Assembly: GCF_016905445.1 (NCBI RefSeq) | Contig: NZ_JAFEXF010000002.1 | Location: 62,001 to 126,000 of the forward strand | Source of the DNA: Streptomyces sp. G44 | GTDB taxonomy: Bacteria; Actinomycetota; Actinomycetes; Streptomycetales; Streptomycetaceae | Length of the DNA: 64,000 nucleotides | Direction of reading: 5' to 3' | In this document: positions 1-7,644 of the stretch, piece by piece | How the letters are laid out: the number at the start of each line of letters is the position of its first letter | How positions within the stretch are numbered: the first letter of the stretch is position 1 | The notes under the pieces: generated by a model | Told to the model about the DNA's origin: nothing | The model's database searches: none | What the model saw: only the letters and a program-made list of their open reading frames with translations | Made by a program: the position numbers and the translations under genes

Positions 1-492
1 GGTCATCTGCTCCCAGCCCTTGACTTTCACCAACGCCTTGTAGAACCGCTCCGAGGCGTACACCGGGTCGCGGATCTGCTGGGCGGTGCCCCAGCCCTGG
101 CTGGGCCGCTGCTGGAACAGGCCCAGCGAGTCGCGGTCGCCGGAGCCGAGGTTACGCAGCCGTGATTCCTGCATGGCGGTGGCGAGTGCGACGATCTGCC
201 CGCGCTTGGGCACGTCGAGCGAGAGGCCGGTGGCGACGATCGTCTGGGCGTTGGGGACCTGCTCGGCGGGCAGGGACAGGCCCTCGACCTTCACATCCTT
301 GCCGGACGCTCCGTCGAGGATCTTGGTCACCTGCTTGGTGACCGTGTCCGTGTCGACGTCATGCAGGCATCCGCTGAACCCGCTGGTGGTTTCGGCGGCT
401 TCGCTGGAGGCGGCGGCGACCATCATGGCCGTCCCGGCGAGCAGCAGGGGGGAGAGGCAGACGACACCGATGCCGGCGGCTATCGCCTTCAA
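1..492 (-). CDS. Secreted lytic transglycosylase, N-terminal part (runs off window)
   Basis: A minus-strand frame stays open from position 492 to the window edge (164 codons seen; C-terminus missing). It begins with a hydrophobic segment (about residues 5-28) that should act as a signal peptide or membrane anchor. An SLT-like lysozyme fold follows: AMQESRL carries the likely catalytic Glu109, and SLGLFQQRPSQGWG is the substrate-groove motif typical of actinobacterial transglycosylases, often fused to an NlpC/P60 domain in conjugative elements. The start is TTG at 492, with GGGAGG 9 bases upstream; an in-frame stop lies just before it. Expected role: local peptidoglycan opening outside the membrane, for example during DNA transfer. 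The family assignment is good; the link to conjugation is inferred from the relaxase and replication genes further along. Confidence 0.75.
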   Translation of the reverse strand, partial: MKAIAAGIGVVCLSPLLLAGTAMMVAAASSEAAETTSGFSGCLHDVDTDTVTKQVTKILDGASGKDVKVEGLSLPAEQVPNAQTIVATGLSLDVPKRGQIVALATAMQESRLRNLGSGDRDSLGLFQQRPSQGWGTAQQIRDPVYASERFYKALVKVKGWEQMT

Positions 493-980
493 TCCGGCAC
501 GCCTCCCGGCGGCGGGGATTCAGGCAGGGGAGGGTAGGAAGTCGTCACAAGGGCGTCCTTGAGGGGTGAAGTCCCAGCCGCGCGGGCGTGCTTGCGGAAG
601 GCCGCGGCGGCCGGTGGTGGATAAATCGAGGGCCCGACACGCGCGGCGAGTTGCACCTCGCTACTGCGCGCGTCGGTCAGGTTCAGGTGGGGCCGGGCAT
701 GGTGGACCTCGGTTTGTGTGGGCAGGCGGAGAGAGTCGTCGGCGGAAGCTGCCGGGCTCCAAAACAGTAAGCGCCGATCCCCCGGACAGCGAAATAACGC
801 TCAGTCAGGAAACAATTCCACGGGAATTTTCCCAGCGACACCGCTCCACCGGGAATCGTGCCCTACATTGATGACTCCTCCCCCTCGCACCCGCATAACG
901 GGCCACGGGCATCGTCATGTCCGGTCTTGGCCCGCCCGGGTTCTGTCCGGGAGTCGGAGCGTTCTACCTACCTGTCATCA
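493..980. other. Intergenic region between divergent genes
   Basis: This stretch separates the minus-strand transglycosylase from the plus-strand methyltransferase. Short open frames here have no ribosome binding site and no recognisable protein. It presumably holds two divergent promoters, but no convincing -10/-35 pair was identified. Confidence 0.4.
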
Positions 981-1757
981 ATGCGAATTGGGGTATCCCC
1001 TTTGCCTTTTTCCCTGCATCAGGGCGACGCGCTCAGCGTCCTCGCCGAGCTGCCGGACCACTGCGTGGACTCCGTCATCACCGACCCGCCGTACAACAGT
1101 GGCGGCCGGACGGCCAAGGAGCGCACCAGCCGCAGCGCGAAGCAGAAGTACACCTCGGCCGACGCGCAGCACGCACTGCCGGACTTCACCGGCGAGAACA
1201 TGGATCAGCGCAGCTACGGCTTCTGGCTCACCCAGATCATGACCGAGGCGCACCGGCTGACCAAGCCCGGCGGCACCGCGCTGCTGTTCACCGACTGGCG
1301 CCAGATGCCGACGACGACGGACGCCCTGCAGGCCGCCGGCTGGCTGTGGCGCGGCGTACTGGCCTGGCACAAACCGCAGGCCAGGCCCCAGAAGGGCCGA
1401 TTCACCCAGAACTGTGAATTCATCATCTGGGGCTCGAAGGGCGCCATCGACGGCTCCCGGAACCCGGTCTACCTGCCCGGCCTCTACTCCGCCTCGCAGC
1501 CCTCGGGCAAGAACCGCCAGCACATCACGCAGAAGCCGGTGGAGGTGATGCGGGAGCTGGTGAAGATCTGCCCCGAGCAGGGCACCGTCCTGGACTTCAC
1601 CGCCGGATCCGGGTCCACCGGCGTTGCGGCCCTGCTGGAGGGGCGCTCGTTCATCGGGGTGGAGAAGACCCGCGAGTACGCCGAGGTGGCCGCCGACCGG
1701 CTGACCGCGACCGTGCAACAGACCCTGTCCCAGGACGGCTTCGTTCTTTCTGCATAG
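981..1757 (+). CDS. Site-specific DNA methyltransferase (N4/N6, beta-type motif order)
   Basis: About 258 residues. DPPYNSGG (motif IV, residues 35-42) is the catalytic motif of amino-methyltransferases. Near the C-terminus DFTAGSGSTGVAA is the SAM-binding motif I. Motif IV before motif I, with the recognition region between them, is the beta-class order. It should transfer methyl from SAM to adenine N6 or cytosine N4. No restriction enzyme gene is adjacent, so it is a solitary methylase that may protect the element from host restriction. Start: ATG at 981 was chosen; TTG at 1002 (MPFSLHQGD, GGGG 8 bases upstream) is equally likely, because homologues begin only a few residues before HQGDAL. 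The longer in-frame extension to 858 has no supporting features. Confidence 0.88.
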   Translation: MRIGVSPLPFSLHQGDALSVLAELPDHCVDSVITDPPYNSGGRTAKERTSRSAKQKYTSADAQHALPDFTGENMDQRSYGFWLTQIMTEAHRLTKPGGTALLFTDWRQMPTTTDALQAAGWLWRGVLAWHKPQARPQKGRFTQNCEFIIWGSKGAIDGSRNPVYLPGLYSASQPSGKNRQHITQKPVEVMRELVKICPEQGTVLDFTAGSGSTGVAALLEGRSFIGVEKTREYAEVAADRLTATVQQTLSQDGFVLSA

Positions 1758-1830
1758 GGACTTCCCGCCGCCCGGCACGGGGCGATAGCGGACTCATGGT
1801 TTGTCTTTCCCCCGTGCCGCGCGATGCGTT

Positions 1831-1865
1831 ATAGCACCGGTTCCCCGGTTAGCGAAACCGGGGAA
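1831..1865 (+). promoter_or_regulatory. Promoter-like ATAGCA plus hairpin (copy 1)
   Basis: ATAGCA at 1831-1836 resembles a -10 element. Six bases later comes a perfect 10-bp hairpin, TTCCCCGGTT (1841-1850) and AACCGGGGAA (1856-1865), loop AGCGA. The hairpin core and its spacing from ATAGCA recur at 5711-5745. It lies 62 bases before the GTG at 1928, so it may be an operator at the transcription start or a 5' leader stem. Confidence 0.5.
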
Positions 1866-1927
1866 TCTCTGGATCGTGGAGCCGTCATTCACACGCCATC
1901 GGCCGCGGCTTCAAGGAGAACCATTTC

Positions 1928-2578
1928 GTGCCCGAATCCATAGACCTCCCCGACGACGGGGAAATGGAACCTGTCCGGCTGTCGGACTCGAACCTGGAGA
2001 GCGTCGAGGCCAGCGTCCGTAAGCTCATGGAACAGCAGGCCGAGCAGGCCCGGCAGCTCGACAGCCTCTCCGCACCACCGGACCCCTCGGCCTTCGCGGC
2101 GTTCGGCATGCCCAGCCTTCCCGGGATGCCCGGAGCGCCGATCCAGGCGCCGCCAGAGCCTCGCCCGATCCTGGAACTGGAGGGCGAGGAGTATGAGGAC
2201 GAGCTGGACGCGCTCACCGACTGGGTCGACGGCTTCCTCATTGACACCTACGGCGCCGAGGTCACCACCGCGGCCCCGTGGTGCAAGCAGTGGCAGGAGC
2301 ACGACGACGTCGTCGCCTGGCTCCACGCCCTGTGGATGGCCTACCAGCAGCACAAAGACCCCGAAGCCGGGCCGTCCGGGATGTTCGTGTGGCACCGCGA
2401 CTTCCTCACCCACTGCCTGGCCCATGTGCGCGCCCCGGGCGGCCCGCTCTCGGCCTGCCAGACCGACCCCGACCGCGACGCGCACCGCCTGCTGCCCGGC
2501 CCCACCTCCTCGATCCGCTCCGCACGCTCGGCCTCCACGGACCAACCGGAGCCCGGCGAGCCGGACCAGGACGCATGA
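1928..2578 (+). CDS. DUF4913-like protein of actinobacterial mobile elements
   Basis: 216 residues, GTG start with AAGGAG about 10 bases upstream. The N-terminus (residues 1-50) is acidic and helical, then a Pro-rich linker (51-75), then a compact domain (about 80-175) with DWVDGFLIDTYG, APWCKQWQEH and LHALWMAYQQH. The spacing of Trp and Cys residues matches DUF4913, a family of unknown function found mainly in conjugative elements of Streptomyces and mycobacteria. The C-terminus is low-complexity. The stop overlaps the ATG of the next gene, so the two are translationally coupled. No enzymatic motif is visible. Confidence 0.7.
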   Translation: MPESIDLPDDGEMEPVRLSDSNLESVEASVRKLMEQQAEQARQLDSLSAPPDPSAFAAFGMPSLPGMPGAPIQAPPEPRPILELEGEEYEDELDALTDWVDGFLIDTYGAEVTTAAPWCKQWQEHDDVVAWLHALWMAYQQHKDPEAGPSGMFVWHRDFLTHCLAHVRAPGGPLSACQTDPDRDAHRLLPGPTSSIRSARSASTDQPEPGEPDQDA

Positions 2579-3063
2579 CCGGGCCCGAACACCGGCCCGC
2601 CTTCGGCCTCTCCTTCGACCCGCGCGCCCTGACCGACCTCCTCCAGGCACCCGGCGACATCCGCGACCTGGCCCTCGCCCAGCTCCAGGACGTCGTCAAC
2701 GCCCAGCAGTTCGGCCCCAAACTGATCGGCGAGCTCGCCGACTACCGCAAGCTGTACGTCGATCACCGCAAAGCCTGGCGCATCGTCTACGCCCAGCGCC
2801 CGGCCCCACCGGACTCGGCACACCGCACCGAGATCCACGTGGTGGCCGTACGCCCGCGCGACCGCCACGAGGTGTACAACGTCGCCCGCAAGCGCCTGGG
2901 CATCACGCGCCGCCCGGTGAGCGCGCTCGCCCATGCCGCCCGCTCCCGCTCTCCGCAGCTGGAGACGCGCCGCCAAGTCCCCAAGCCGAGCCCGCCGCCG
3001 TACGCGCTGCCTGGTCTTCCCCGACCCGCCCTGTCCCCGACCCCGAAGGACCGCACTCTTTGA
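2575..3063 (+). CDS. RelE/ParE-superfamily toxin-like protein
   Basis: 162 residues, ATG at 2575 overlapping the previous stop. The core (about residues 20-110) reads as a small alpha/beta RelE fold: LALAQLQDVVNAQQFG, then LADYRKLYVDHRKAWRIVY and EIHVVAVRPRDRHEVYNVA, with the R/Y/K-rich pattern of the family. Family members cleave ribosome-bound mRNA or inhibit gyrase. A Pro-rich tail (about 115-162) is an unusual extension. No classic antitoxin gene is adjacent, although the upstream DUF4913-like gene is coupled to it. Toxic activity is therefore uncertain, and the domain may serve another role in this operon. Confidence 0.65.
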   Translation: MTGPEHRPAFGLSFDPRALTDLLQAPGDIRDLALAQLQDVVNAQQFGPKLIGELADYRKLYVDHRKAWRIVYAQRPAPPDSAHRTEIHVVAVRPRDRHEVYNVARKRLGITRRPVSALAHAARSRSPQLETRRQVPKPSPPPYALPGLPRPALSPTPKDRTL

Positions 3064-3674
3064 CGACCCACTTCCCCTCCGGCCTCGACAACCTCACGGC
3101 CGCACTCGCGGAACTCGACACCCCACAGGAGAACCCGCACCACCGGGCAATTGTCGACACCTACCGCCGAGTGCAGCAGTTGGATGTGCAGCTCCTCGCC
3201 GTGGCTGGCGGTGAGCCGACCGGCTGCCTCGCCGACACCCACGACCAGCTGGAGCAGCTCACCGACGCCCTCATCCTGCGCCTGTTGGCTGGCGCCGAGC
3301 TGACCCGCCTGCTGAGCATCCAGTCCTGCTGCGCCGCCGTCGGCGGCGACGGCGAAGCGGACACCGCCGAGGACAAGGCGGACTGCCGCTCCTGCCCGGA
3401 CACCGAGCACACGATCGTCCACGCGTGTCTCGACGTCTTCGCCGCTGACGGCAATCCGGACGCCATGTCCTCGGCCGATCTCACCGACCGACTACGCCAG
3501 TTCCCCGGCATGGCGGAGAGCCGCTGGTCGTACGCCGAACTCACGCCACTGCGCCTGAGCCGTCTCCTCGCCACGTACGGCGCGCGGCCACGCAACATCC
3601 GCTTCGGCACCCACCAGCTCAAGGGATACCTGCGCAGCTCCCTTGAGGCCGCGCTGCCCGGCTGCTCCTGCTGA
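3060..3674 (+). CDS. DUF3631-like protein with C-terminal winged helix
   Basis: 204 residues. TTG at 3060 overlaps the previous TGA; GAAGGA lies 9 bases upstream. The N-terminal half is helical, with a cysteine cluster (SCCAAVGG...DCRSCPD, about residues 85-118) that could bind a metal. The C-terminal third (about 140-200) contains LTDRLRQFPG, LTPLRLSRLLATYG, RPRNIRFG and LKGYLRSSLEAAL, closely resembling the C-terminal part of DUF3631 proteins, where it follows a plasmid or phage primase/helicase domain. That enzymatic part is absent here, so this would be a free-standing DNA-binding module. Function unknown. Confidence 0.65.
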   Translation: MTTHFPSGLDNLTAALAELDTPQENPHHRAIVDTYRRVQQLDVQLLAVAGGEPTGCLADTHDQLEQLTDALILRLLAGAELTRLLSIQSCCAAVGGDGEADTAEDKADCRSCPDTEHTIVHACLDVFAADGNPDAMSSADLTDRLRQFPGMAESRWSYAELTPLRLSRLLATYGARPRNIRFGTHQLKGYLRSSLEAALPGCSC

Positions 3675-4222
3675 GGCACCCCGCCCTCACCGCCCTTCGC
3701 CGCGTAAACGTCGAGGACTTCCCGCTCGTCGACGCCTTCCACCACCGCTGTTCCCCCGCGCACCTGCTCCGCCGCTGGGGCCGTACGCACCTGCCGCACC
3801 GCACCCTTGGCCAGCTGCTGGCGCATGCCGAATGCTGGCTGGGGCTCGGCGCCGGCGACGAGCCGCTCGCGCTGGTCTGTGCCGGTCCCGTCAGCCGGGA
3901 AGCGGGCGTCTTCGACCTCGGGCTCCAAGTCGCCGACGCCCACCAACGCCGAGGCATCGGCACCGCGCTGGCCCGGCACGCCGCCCAGTACGCCCACGCC
4001 CGGGGCGCCCACACCCTGAGCACCTACACCGAGGCATCCAACCGCCCGATGCTCCGCCTGCTCCGGCGTCTTGGCCCCGTCCGCGAAACGCGGCACGGAC
4101 CGCACCTCGCCATTCGCCTGCATCTCGGCGTGAGCGACCTCGCGCACCGGACCTCGCCCCACCCCAAGGAACCTCTCCATGCCCCGCAACGCTCCGGTCA
4201 AGAAGGCTCTGACCCAGCTTGA
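3671..4222 (+). CDS. GNAT-family N-acetyltransferase, apparent CTG start
   Basis: A 183-codon frame of full GNAT length. DLGLQVADAHQRRGIGTALARHA is the beta4-alpha3 region, with the acetyl-CoA pyrophosphate loop Q-R-R-G-I-G. Between the in-frame stop at 3644 and codon 120 or so there is no ATG, GTG or TTG. The best start is CTG at 3671, which overlaps the preceding TGA as CTGA, in the same style as the ATGA/TTGA/GTGA overlaps around it; CTG at 3668 is the alternative. The frame runs 44 bases into the next gene. Acceptor substrate unknown. Codon usage and the neat overlap argue for a real gene rather than a remnant. Confidence 0.72.
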   Translation: MRHPALTALRRVNVEDFPLVDAFHHRCSPAHLLRRWGRTHLPHRTLGQLLAHAECWLGLGAGDEPLALVCAGPVSREAGVFDLGLQVADAHQRRGIGTALARHAAQYAHARGAHTLSTYTEASNRPMLRLLRRLGPVRETRHGPHLAIRLHLGVSDLAHRTSPHPKEPLHAPQRSGQEGSDPA

Positions 4223-4868
4223 CCACCGCATCGAGGCCGCCGTGGGCCACAGCATCGACCGGCTGTGGCAGCACCGCGACCGCGACCTGCTCGACGAACC
4301 GCACACCCACCTGGTCGACGCCCACCGGGCCCTCGTCCAGGCCGAGACCAACGTGACCTTCTACCGGTCCCAGCTCAACAGCCTCTCCTCCGGCGAGTAC
4401 CCCGTCGATGACGCGCTGTTCGAGCGCATCGGCCGGACCGTCGAGCTGCTGGAGGAAGCGGCCCGCACCCGGGATCAGCGGCAGGCCCAGGCCGTTGCCG
4501 CGCTCGAGCCCGTCGAAGCCGCCGCCTGGGACAAGGCTCCCCGCGACGTGCCGGACCTGCCCGCGCCCGATATCGCCGCGCTGCTGGCCATCACGCAGGG
4601 CGCCAAGCTCCACCAGAACCTGCTGACACAGCAGTTGTACGTCGTCACCGCCTCCGGCACCCGCGTCCCCTACAGCCAGTTGCAACGCCTCGAAGAGGAC
4701 CGCCTGCTGGTGCGCGACACAGCCCACCCGGTCACGGCAGGCCAGCCCGTCACCCTGACCGACACCGGCCGCGCGGCCCTGACCGCCCCGCGCTCGCCCC
4801 GGGCACCCGGCGCCGTCACCGTGCCCCGGCCCGGCACCTGGCCCGCTGCCACCCCTGCCCGCCGCTGA
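4179..4868 (+). CDS. Hypothetical helical protein with winged-helix-like C-terminus
   Basis: 229 residues, ATG start with AAGGAA 8 bases upstream, overlapping the GNAT frame. Residues 1-120 are strongly helical and charged (LDHRIEAAVGHSIDRLWQ, AHRALVQAETNVTFYRSQL, VELLEEAARTRDQRQAQAV) and look like a helical hairpin or coiled coil. Residues about 150-205 (LLAITQGAKLHQ, RLEEDRLLVRDT, LTDTGRAAL) have the end-of-winged-helix signature seen in MarR/HxlR-type DNA-binding domains. The helix pattern AEXNVTF(Y/Q) also occurs in the protein encoded at 7204, so the two may share an ancestor. Function not recognised. Confidence 0.6.
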   Translation: MPRNAPVKKALTQLDHRIEAAVGHSIDRLWQHRDRDLLDEPHTHLVDAHRALVQAETNVTFYRSQLNSLSSGEYPVDDALFERIGRTVELLEEAARTRDQRQAQAVAALEPVEAAAWDKAPRDVPDLPAPDIAALLAITQGAKLHQNLLTQQLYVVTASGTRVPYSQLQRLEEDRLLVRDTAHPVTAGQPVTLTDTGRAALTAPRSPRAPGAVTVPRPGTWPAATPARR

Positions 4869-4907
4869 GCCCGCATCGTCCCGCGTGCCCTGTCCCCGAA
4901 AGCCCCT

Positions 4908-5630
4908 ATGCCCTCATCCCCGGACTTCCGCCTCGATGGCTACGACGCTGTCAACGACCGTGTCGCCGAGCAGTTCTCGTGGTGCATCGACATCGGAGCC
5001 ACTGACCTCACCGTGCTCGCCGAGCACCACACCGACGACCAGCGGCACAGCTACTACGTTCTGCACGACGGCGCGGTGACCTGGGGCATCCCCGGCGAGC
5101 CGCAGCTGGTGGCCCTCCACCTGCAGCGCGACGTTCAGGCCCGCACCTTCCGCTTCCAGCACGAGCAGCTGCCCTTGGTGCCCATGGCGCAGAGCTGGCT
5201 TATCGCCCGCGGCTGCCCGAAGGACGCCATCGGCCTGCGCCCGGACATGGGCACCGACGCCGCCGACGAGGCCACCAAGGCGCTGGAGGCCCGCCTGGCC
5301 TCCGACGGCGACCACTTCGCCCTCGTCACCAGCTACACCTCCGACGACCCCGACCGCATGCAGGTCACGGTGCTGCTGGCCGCCATCGACGACAAGGCGC
5401 CGCTGCGTTTCCGGGTGCTGCTGCAAGAAGTCGACACGGAGCACTGGACGCACACCCTGCGCGAAGGCGGCTTTGCGACCTACGAGCAGGCCACCGCCTG
5501 GTTGGAGGCCCACTGGTCCGGCGAAGACGTCCCCCTGCCGACCGCCCAGACAGCGACCCGACACAGCGCGCCGTCCGCGCTGCCCGGCCTTCCCACGGCC
5601 CACGCTCCGCGTATTGGCCCAACTCGCTGA
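4908..5630 (+). CDS. Hypothetical protein
   Basis: 240 residues, ATG at 4908. The first 200 residues have an alternating beta/alpha pattern with conserved-looking tryptophans (FSWCIDIG, VTWGIPGEPQLVALHLQRD, EHWTHTLREGG, AWLEAHWSGEDV) and a Pro/Thr-rich tail. There is no signal peptide, membrane segment or known catalytic motif. Position and style match the neighbouring accessory genes, and it closes the first gene block before the hairpin at 5711. No family assignment is offered. Confidence 0.55.
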   Translation: MPSSPDFRLDGYDAVNDRVAEQFSWCIDIGATDLTVLAEHHTDDQRHSYYVLHDGAVTWGIPGEPQLVALHLQRDVQARTFRFQHEQLPLVPMAQSWLIARGCPKDAIGLRPDMGTDAADEATKALEARLASDGDHFALVTSYTSDDPDRMQVTVLLAAIDDKAPLRFRVLLQEVDTEHWTHTLREGGFATYEQATAWLEAHWSGEDVPLPTAQTATRHSAPSALPGLPTAHAPRIGPTR

Positions 5631-5710
5631 CTCAAAAGCTGAATTCGCGCCGCACCAGGTCCTCCCCGGGCCTGAAACGCGAGGCGCCAGTGTCCGGCGA
5701 AGGGCGAAAC

Positions 5711-5745
5711 ATAGCAGCACATCCCCGGTTAGCAAAACCGGGGAT
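5711..5745 (+). promoter_or_regulatory. Promoter-like ATAGCA plus hairpin (copy 2)
   Basis: ATAGCA at 5711-5716, six bases, then a perfect 10-bp stem ATCCCCGGTT (5721-5730) and AACCGGGGAT (5736-5745), loop AGCAA. Arrangement and core sequence match 1831-1865. It lies 88 bases before the ATG of the secreted SH3 protein. Confidence 0.5.
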
Positions 5746-5833
5746 TCTCCGGACTCTTGAACCCGACCCGCCCGGCGTCAGCCCGGGTGTGGATCCGTGT
5801 TCCGTTCCCTCTCCCTCTAGAGGTCCATTCCCC

Positions 5834-6181
5834 ATGCGCGCAACCCGCATAGCTGTCTCCGCCGCCGTTCTCGGCGCGCTCGCTCTCCCGATCGTCGCTG
5901 CCACGTCCGCGAGCGCCGCCCCTTCGGAGGCTCCGGCCACTGCGCTGGTCAGCGGCCAGTGCGACCGGCTCGGCCCGTGGAAGGTCGGTACGAAGGCCGT
6001 GACGATCCGCTCCAAGGCGTCAGCCAAGTCCACCGCCGTCGGCGTGCTCTATGTCGGCCACAAGTTCACGGTCCACAAGACCAGCGGCAATTGGCACTAC
6101 ATCACCGACAAGAACACGGGCGTAAAGGGCTGGGTCTCCGGCTCGTACGTCTATCGCGAGGTCTACACGTGCCTCCACTAG
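5834..6181 (+). CDS. Secreted SH3-type domain protein
   Basis: 115 residues from ATG at 5834. A classic Sec signal peptide (MRATRIAVSAAVLGALALPI, cleavage after ASA, about residue 29) precedes a single bacterial SH3 (SH3b) domain: VGTKAVTIRSKASAKSTAVGVLYVGHKF, then WHYITDKNTGVKGWVSGSYVY. Two cysteines (C43 and C113) may form a disulfide. Such small SH3b proteins bind cell-wall peptides and act outside the membrane. The frame continues upstream to 5690, but that part crosses the hairpin module and has no start context. It stands alone between two hairpin-bearing promoters. Confidence 0.78.
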   Translation: MRATRIAVSAAVLGALALPIVAATSASAAPSEAPATALVSGQCDRLGPWKVGTKAVTIRSKASAKSTAVGVLYVGHKFTVHKTSGNWHYITDKNTGVKGWVSGSYVYREVYTCLH

Positions 6182-6208
6182 GCACCGCACCCCGGCAAAT
6201 TCGCCGGA
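6178..6208 (+). promoter_or_regulatory. Possible third promoter-hairpin variant
   Basis: TAGGCA (6179-6184), a short spacer, then CCCCGGC and a 5-bp stem CCGGC/GCCGG with loop AAATTC. It is a degenerate version of the modules at 1831 and 5711, and lies about 90 bases before the GTG at 6295. Weaker match, so tentative. Confidence 0.3.
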
Positions 6209-6294
6209 TTCCTGCACTTCCTGGTCGTCGCCGCTGACCAGCGCAGCGCGCGTTCTTGTCTCGCCCACGCATTTCCAAGGAAAGGAGCCACGTC

Positions 6295-6753
6295 GTGCCC
6301 GACGACGCCGATGACGTGATGGGCGTCATCACCCAGCAGATCGAGGCCCGCTTCCAGATGCCGCTGGCCGATCTGCGCCGGGCGGTGGCCGCCGCCCCGC
6401 ACGCCAACAACGACGCCACCGTCGTCGTGAAGTGGTACGGCATGCTCACCGAGGCCCAAGAGGTACTGGAGAAGGCCGAGGACGCCCTCGTCGCAGCCCT
6501 CGACAGCGCCCCTGGCGACGTGCTGGACGACCCGGTCATGGCGCTGGCCCACCAGGTCAATGCCGCCGTGGCGGTGCGTGACGGGCGGGCGATGGTCGTA
6601 CGCCACTACACCGACCCCACCTCCCTTGGCCGTAAGGGCCCGGGAGCCTGGCGGGGAGCCGAAGCGGCCCCCCGCCGCAGCCCGGCCCTGCAGACCGCAC
6701 CGGCGCCGAGCGTGCCCACGCCGTCCGTCCCGGTGCGGGGAGCGGTGCGGTGA
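6295..6753 (+). CDS. Small helical protein, paralogue 1 of 3
   Basis: 152 residues, GTG at 6295 with AAGGAAAGGAG about 7 bases upstream. Residues 1-110 are helical: a Gln/Glu-rich first helix (ITQQIEARFQMPLADL), then LTEAQEVLEKAEDALVAAL, then DVLDDPVMALAHQVNAAVAVRDGRAM, followed by a Pro/Ala/Arg tail. The same layout (helix, 'LAEEQV/QLAERN' helix, 'DVLxxxxDLxxxAxxIxxAxxxRDxxA' helix, disordered tail) occurs in the next two genes, which suggests tandem duplication. Its stop overlaps the next start. Probably a small cytosolic coiled-coil or oligomeric protein; function unknown. Confidence 0.6.
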   Translation: MPDDADDVMGVITQQIEARFQMPLADLRRAVAAAPHANNDATVVVKWYGMLTEAQEVLEKAEDALVAALDSAPGDVLDDPVMALAHQVNAAVAVRDGRAMVVRHYTDPTSLGRKGPGAWRGAEAAPRRSPALQTAPAPSVPTPSVPVRGAVR

Positions 6754-7193
6754 GCGTCGTACGCAAGCCCACCAGCCAGGACGAGGCGCTGGCCCAAGCC
6801 TTCGGTGCCTCGCTGAGTGAGCTGTACGCGCGAGCCGACACCCCCGAGGCGTCCGCCGCCCTGACGCGCGCCCTGGAGCTGCGCTCCTGGCTGGCCTTGG
6901 CCGAGGAACAGGTCGCCCGGGTCCGCGACCGCATCTACGACGCCACCGCCGCAGACCGCGACATGGGCGAACTGTCCGCCGACGACCTGCGGTTCGACGC
7001 GCAGTGGATCGAGGCGGCCCTTTCCGCCCGCGCCGGATATGCCACGGCACTCGGCGAGTTGCTGCGCACCATGCCACCGCCCGGAGTACGCCCCGAGCGG
7101 CAGGTGCAGCTCGTCCAGCCCAGGCTCACCGCCACGCTCCCGCCCGCCCCGGCACCCGTCCGTGCCGGGGCGGTGCGGGCCCGCCGATCGTGA
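6750..7193 (+). CDS. Small helical protein, paralogue 2 of 3
   Basis: 147 residues, GTG overlapping the previous stop (GTGA). LSELYARADTPEASAALTRAL, LALAEEQVARVRDRIYDA and MGELSADDLRFDAQWIEAALSARAGYATAL correspond helix by helix to the flanking paralogues; the third helix block is followed by a Pro-rich tail ending in RARRS. No metal-binding or catalytic residues stand out. Translational coupling implies production together with paralogue 1, perhaps as a hetero-oligomer. Confidence 0.6.
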   Translation: MSVVRKPTSQDEALAQAFGASLSELYARADTPEASAALTRALELRSWLALAEEQVARVRDRIYDATAADRDMGELSADDLRFDAQWIEAALSARAGYATALGELLRTMPPPGVRPERQVQLVQPRLTATLPPAPAPVRAGAVRARRS

Positions 7194-7203
7194 AAGCCTC
7201 CGA

Positions 7204-7614
7204 TTGCCCCACACCACTTCCCAGGCCATCGCCGAACGCATCGAGGACCTGTACGGCCAGCCGATAGCCGCCCTCGAAGCCCACGCCGACACCCACCCGA
7301 CCGGCACCATGCTCGCCGCCCTGACGAGCAGCCACACCGATCTGCAGCTCGCCGAGCGCAACATCACCTTCCAGCTCCAGCGGCTGCGTGAACTGGCCCA
7401 CCCGGAGCGGGAAATCGGCAAGTTCGAAGCAGGCCACCTGCTCGACTGCGCACGCCGGATCGCCGAATCCGTCGCCACCCGGGACGCCCACGCCAAGACC
7501 GTAAGCGCCGTCCTCGCCGGCCTACACCGCGTCCCCGCCGCACCATCCCCGCCCTCGGCGGCCCCCGCCGTACCGGCCTCCGCTGCGGCGCCCGCTGCCA
7601 CCCGCACTCGCTGA
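7204..7614 (+). CDS. Small helical protein, paralogue 3 of 3
   Basis: 136 residues from TTG at 7204, 10 bases after the previous stop; the longer frame to 7039 lies inside the upstream gene. AERIEDLYGQPIAALEAHA, DLQLAERNITFQLQRLREL and KFEAGHLLDCARRIAESVATRDAHAKTV match the helices of the two upstream proteins. The tail is Pro/Ala-rich. The start has only a weak ribosome binding site, consistent with coupling to the upstream genes. Function unknown. Confidence 0.6.
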   Translation: MPHTTSQAIAERIEDLYGQPIAALEAHADTHPTGTMLAALTSSHTDLQLAERNITFQLQRLRELAHPEREIGKFEAGHLLDCARRIAESVATRDAHAKTVSAVLAGLHRVPAAPSPPSAAPAVPASAAAPAATRTR

Positions 7615-7644
7615 TCCACCCGCCCCGCCCTAGGAGTTACCCCC

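Noticed and set aside
566-871. Short plus-strand frames before the methyltransferase
   Set aside because: No start signal and no coding character; treated as intergenic.
978-1778. Minus-strand frame of 266 codons opposite the methyltransferase
   Set aside because: Antisense shadow of the DPPY methyltransferase, with Gly/Arg/Leu-rich composition and no start signal.
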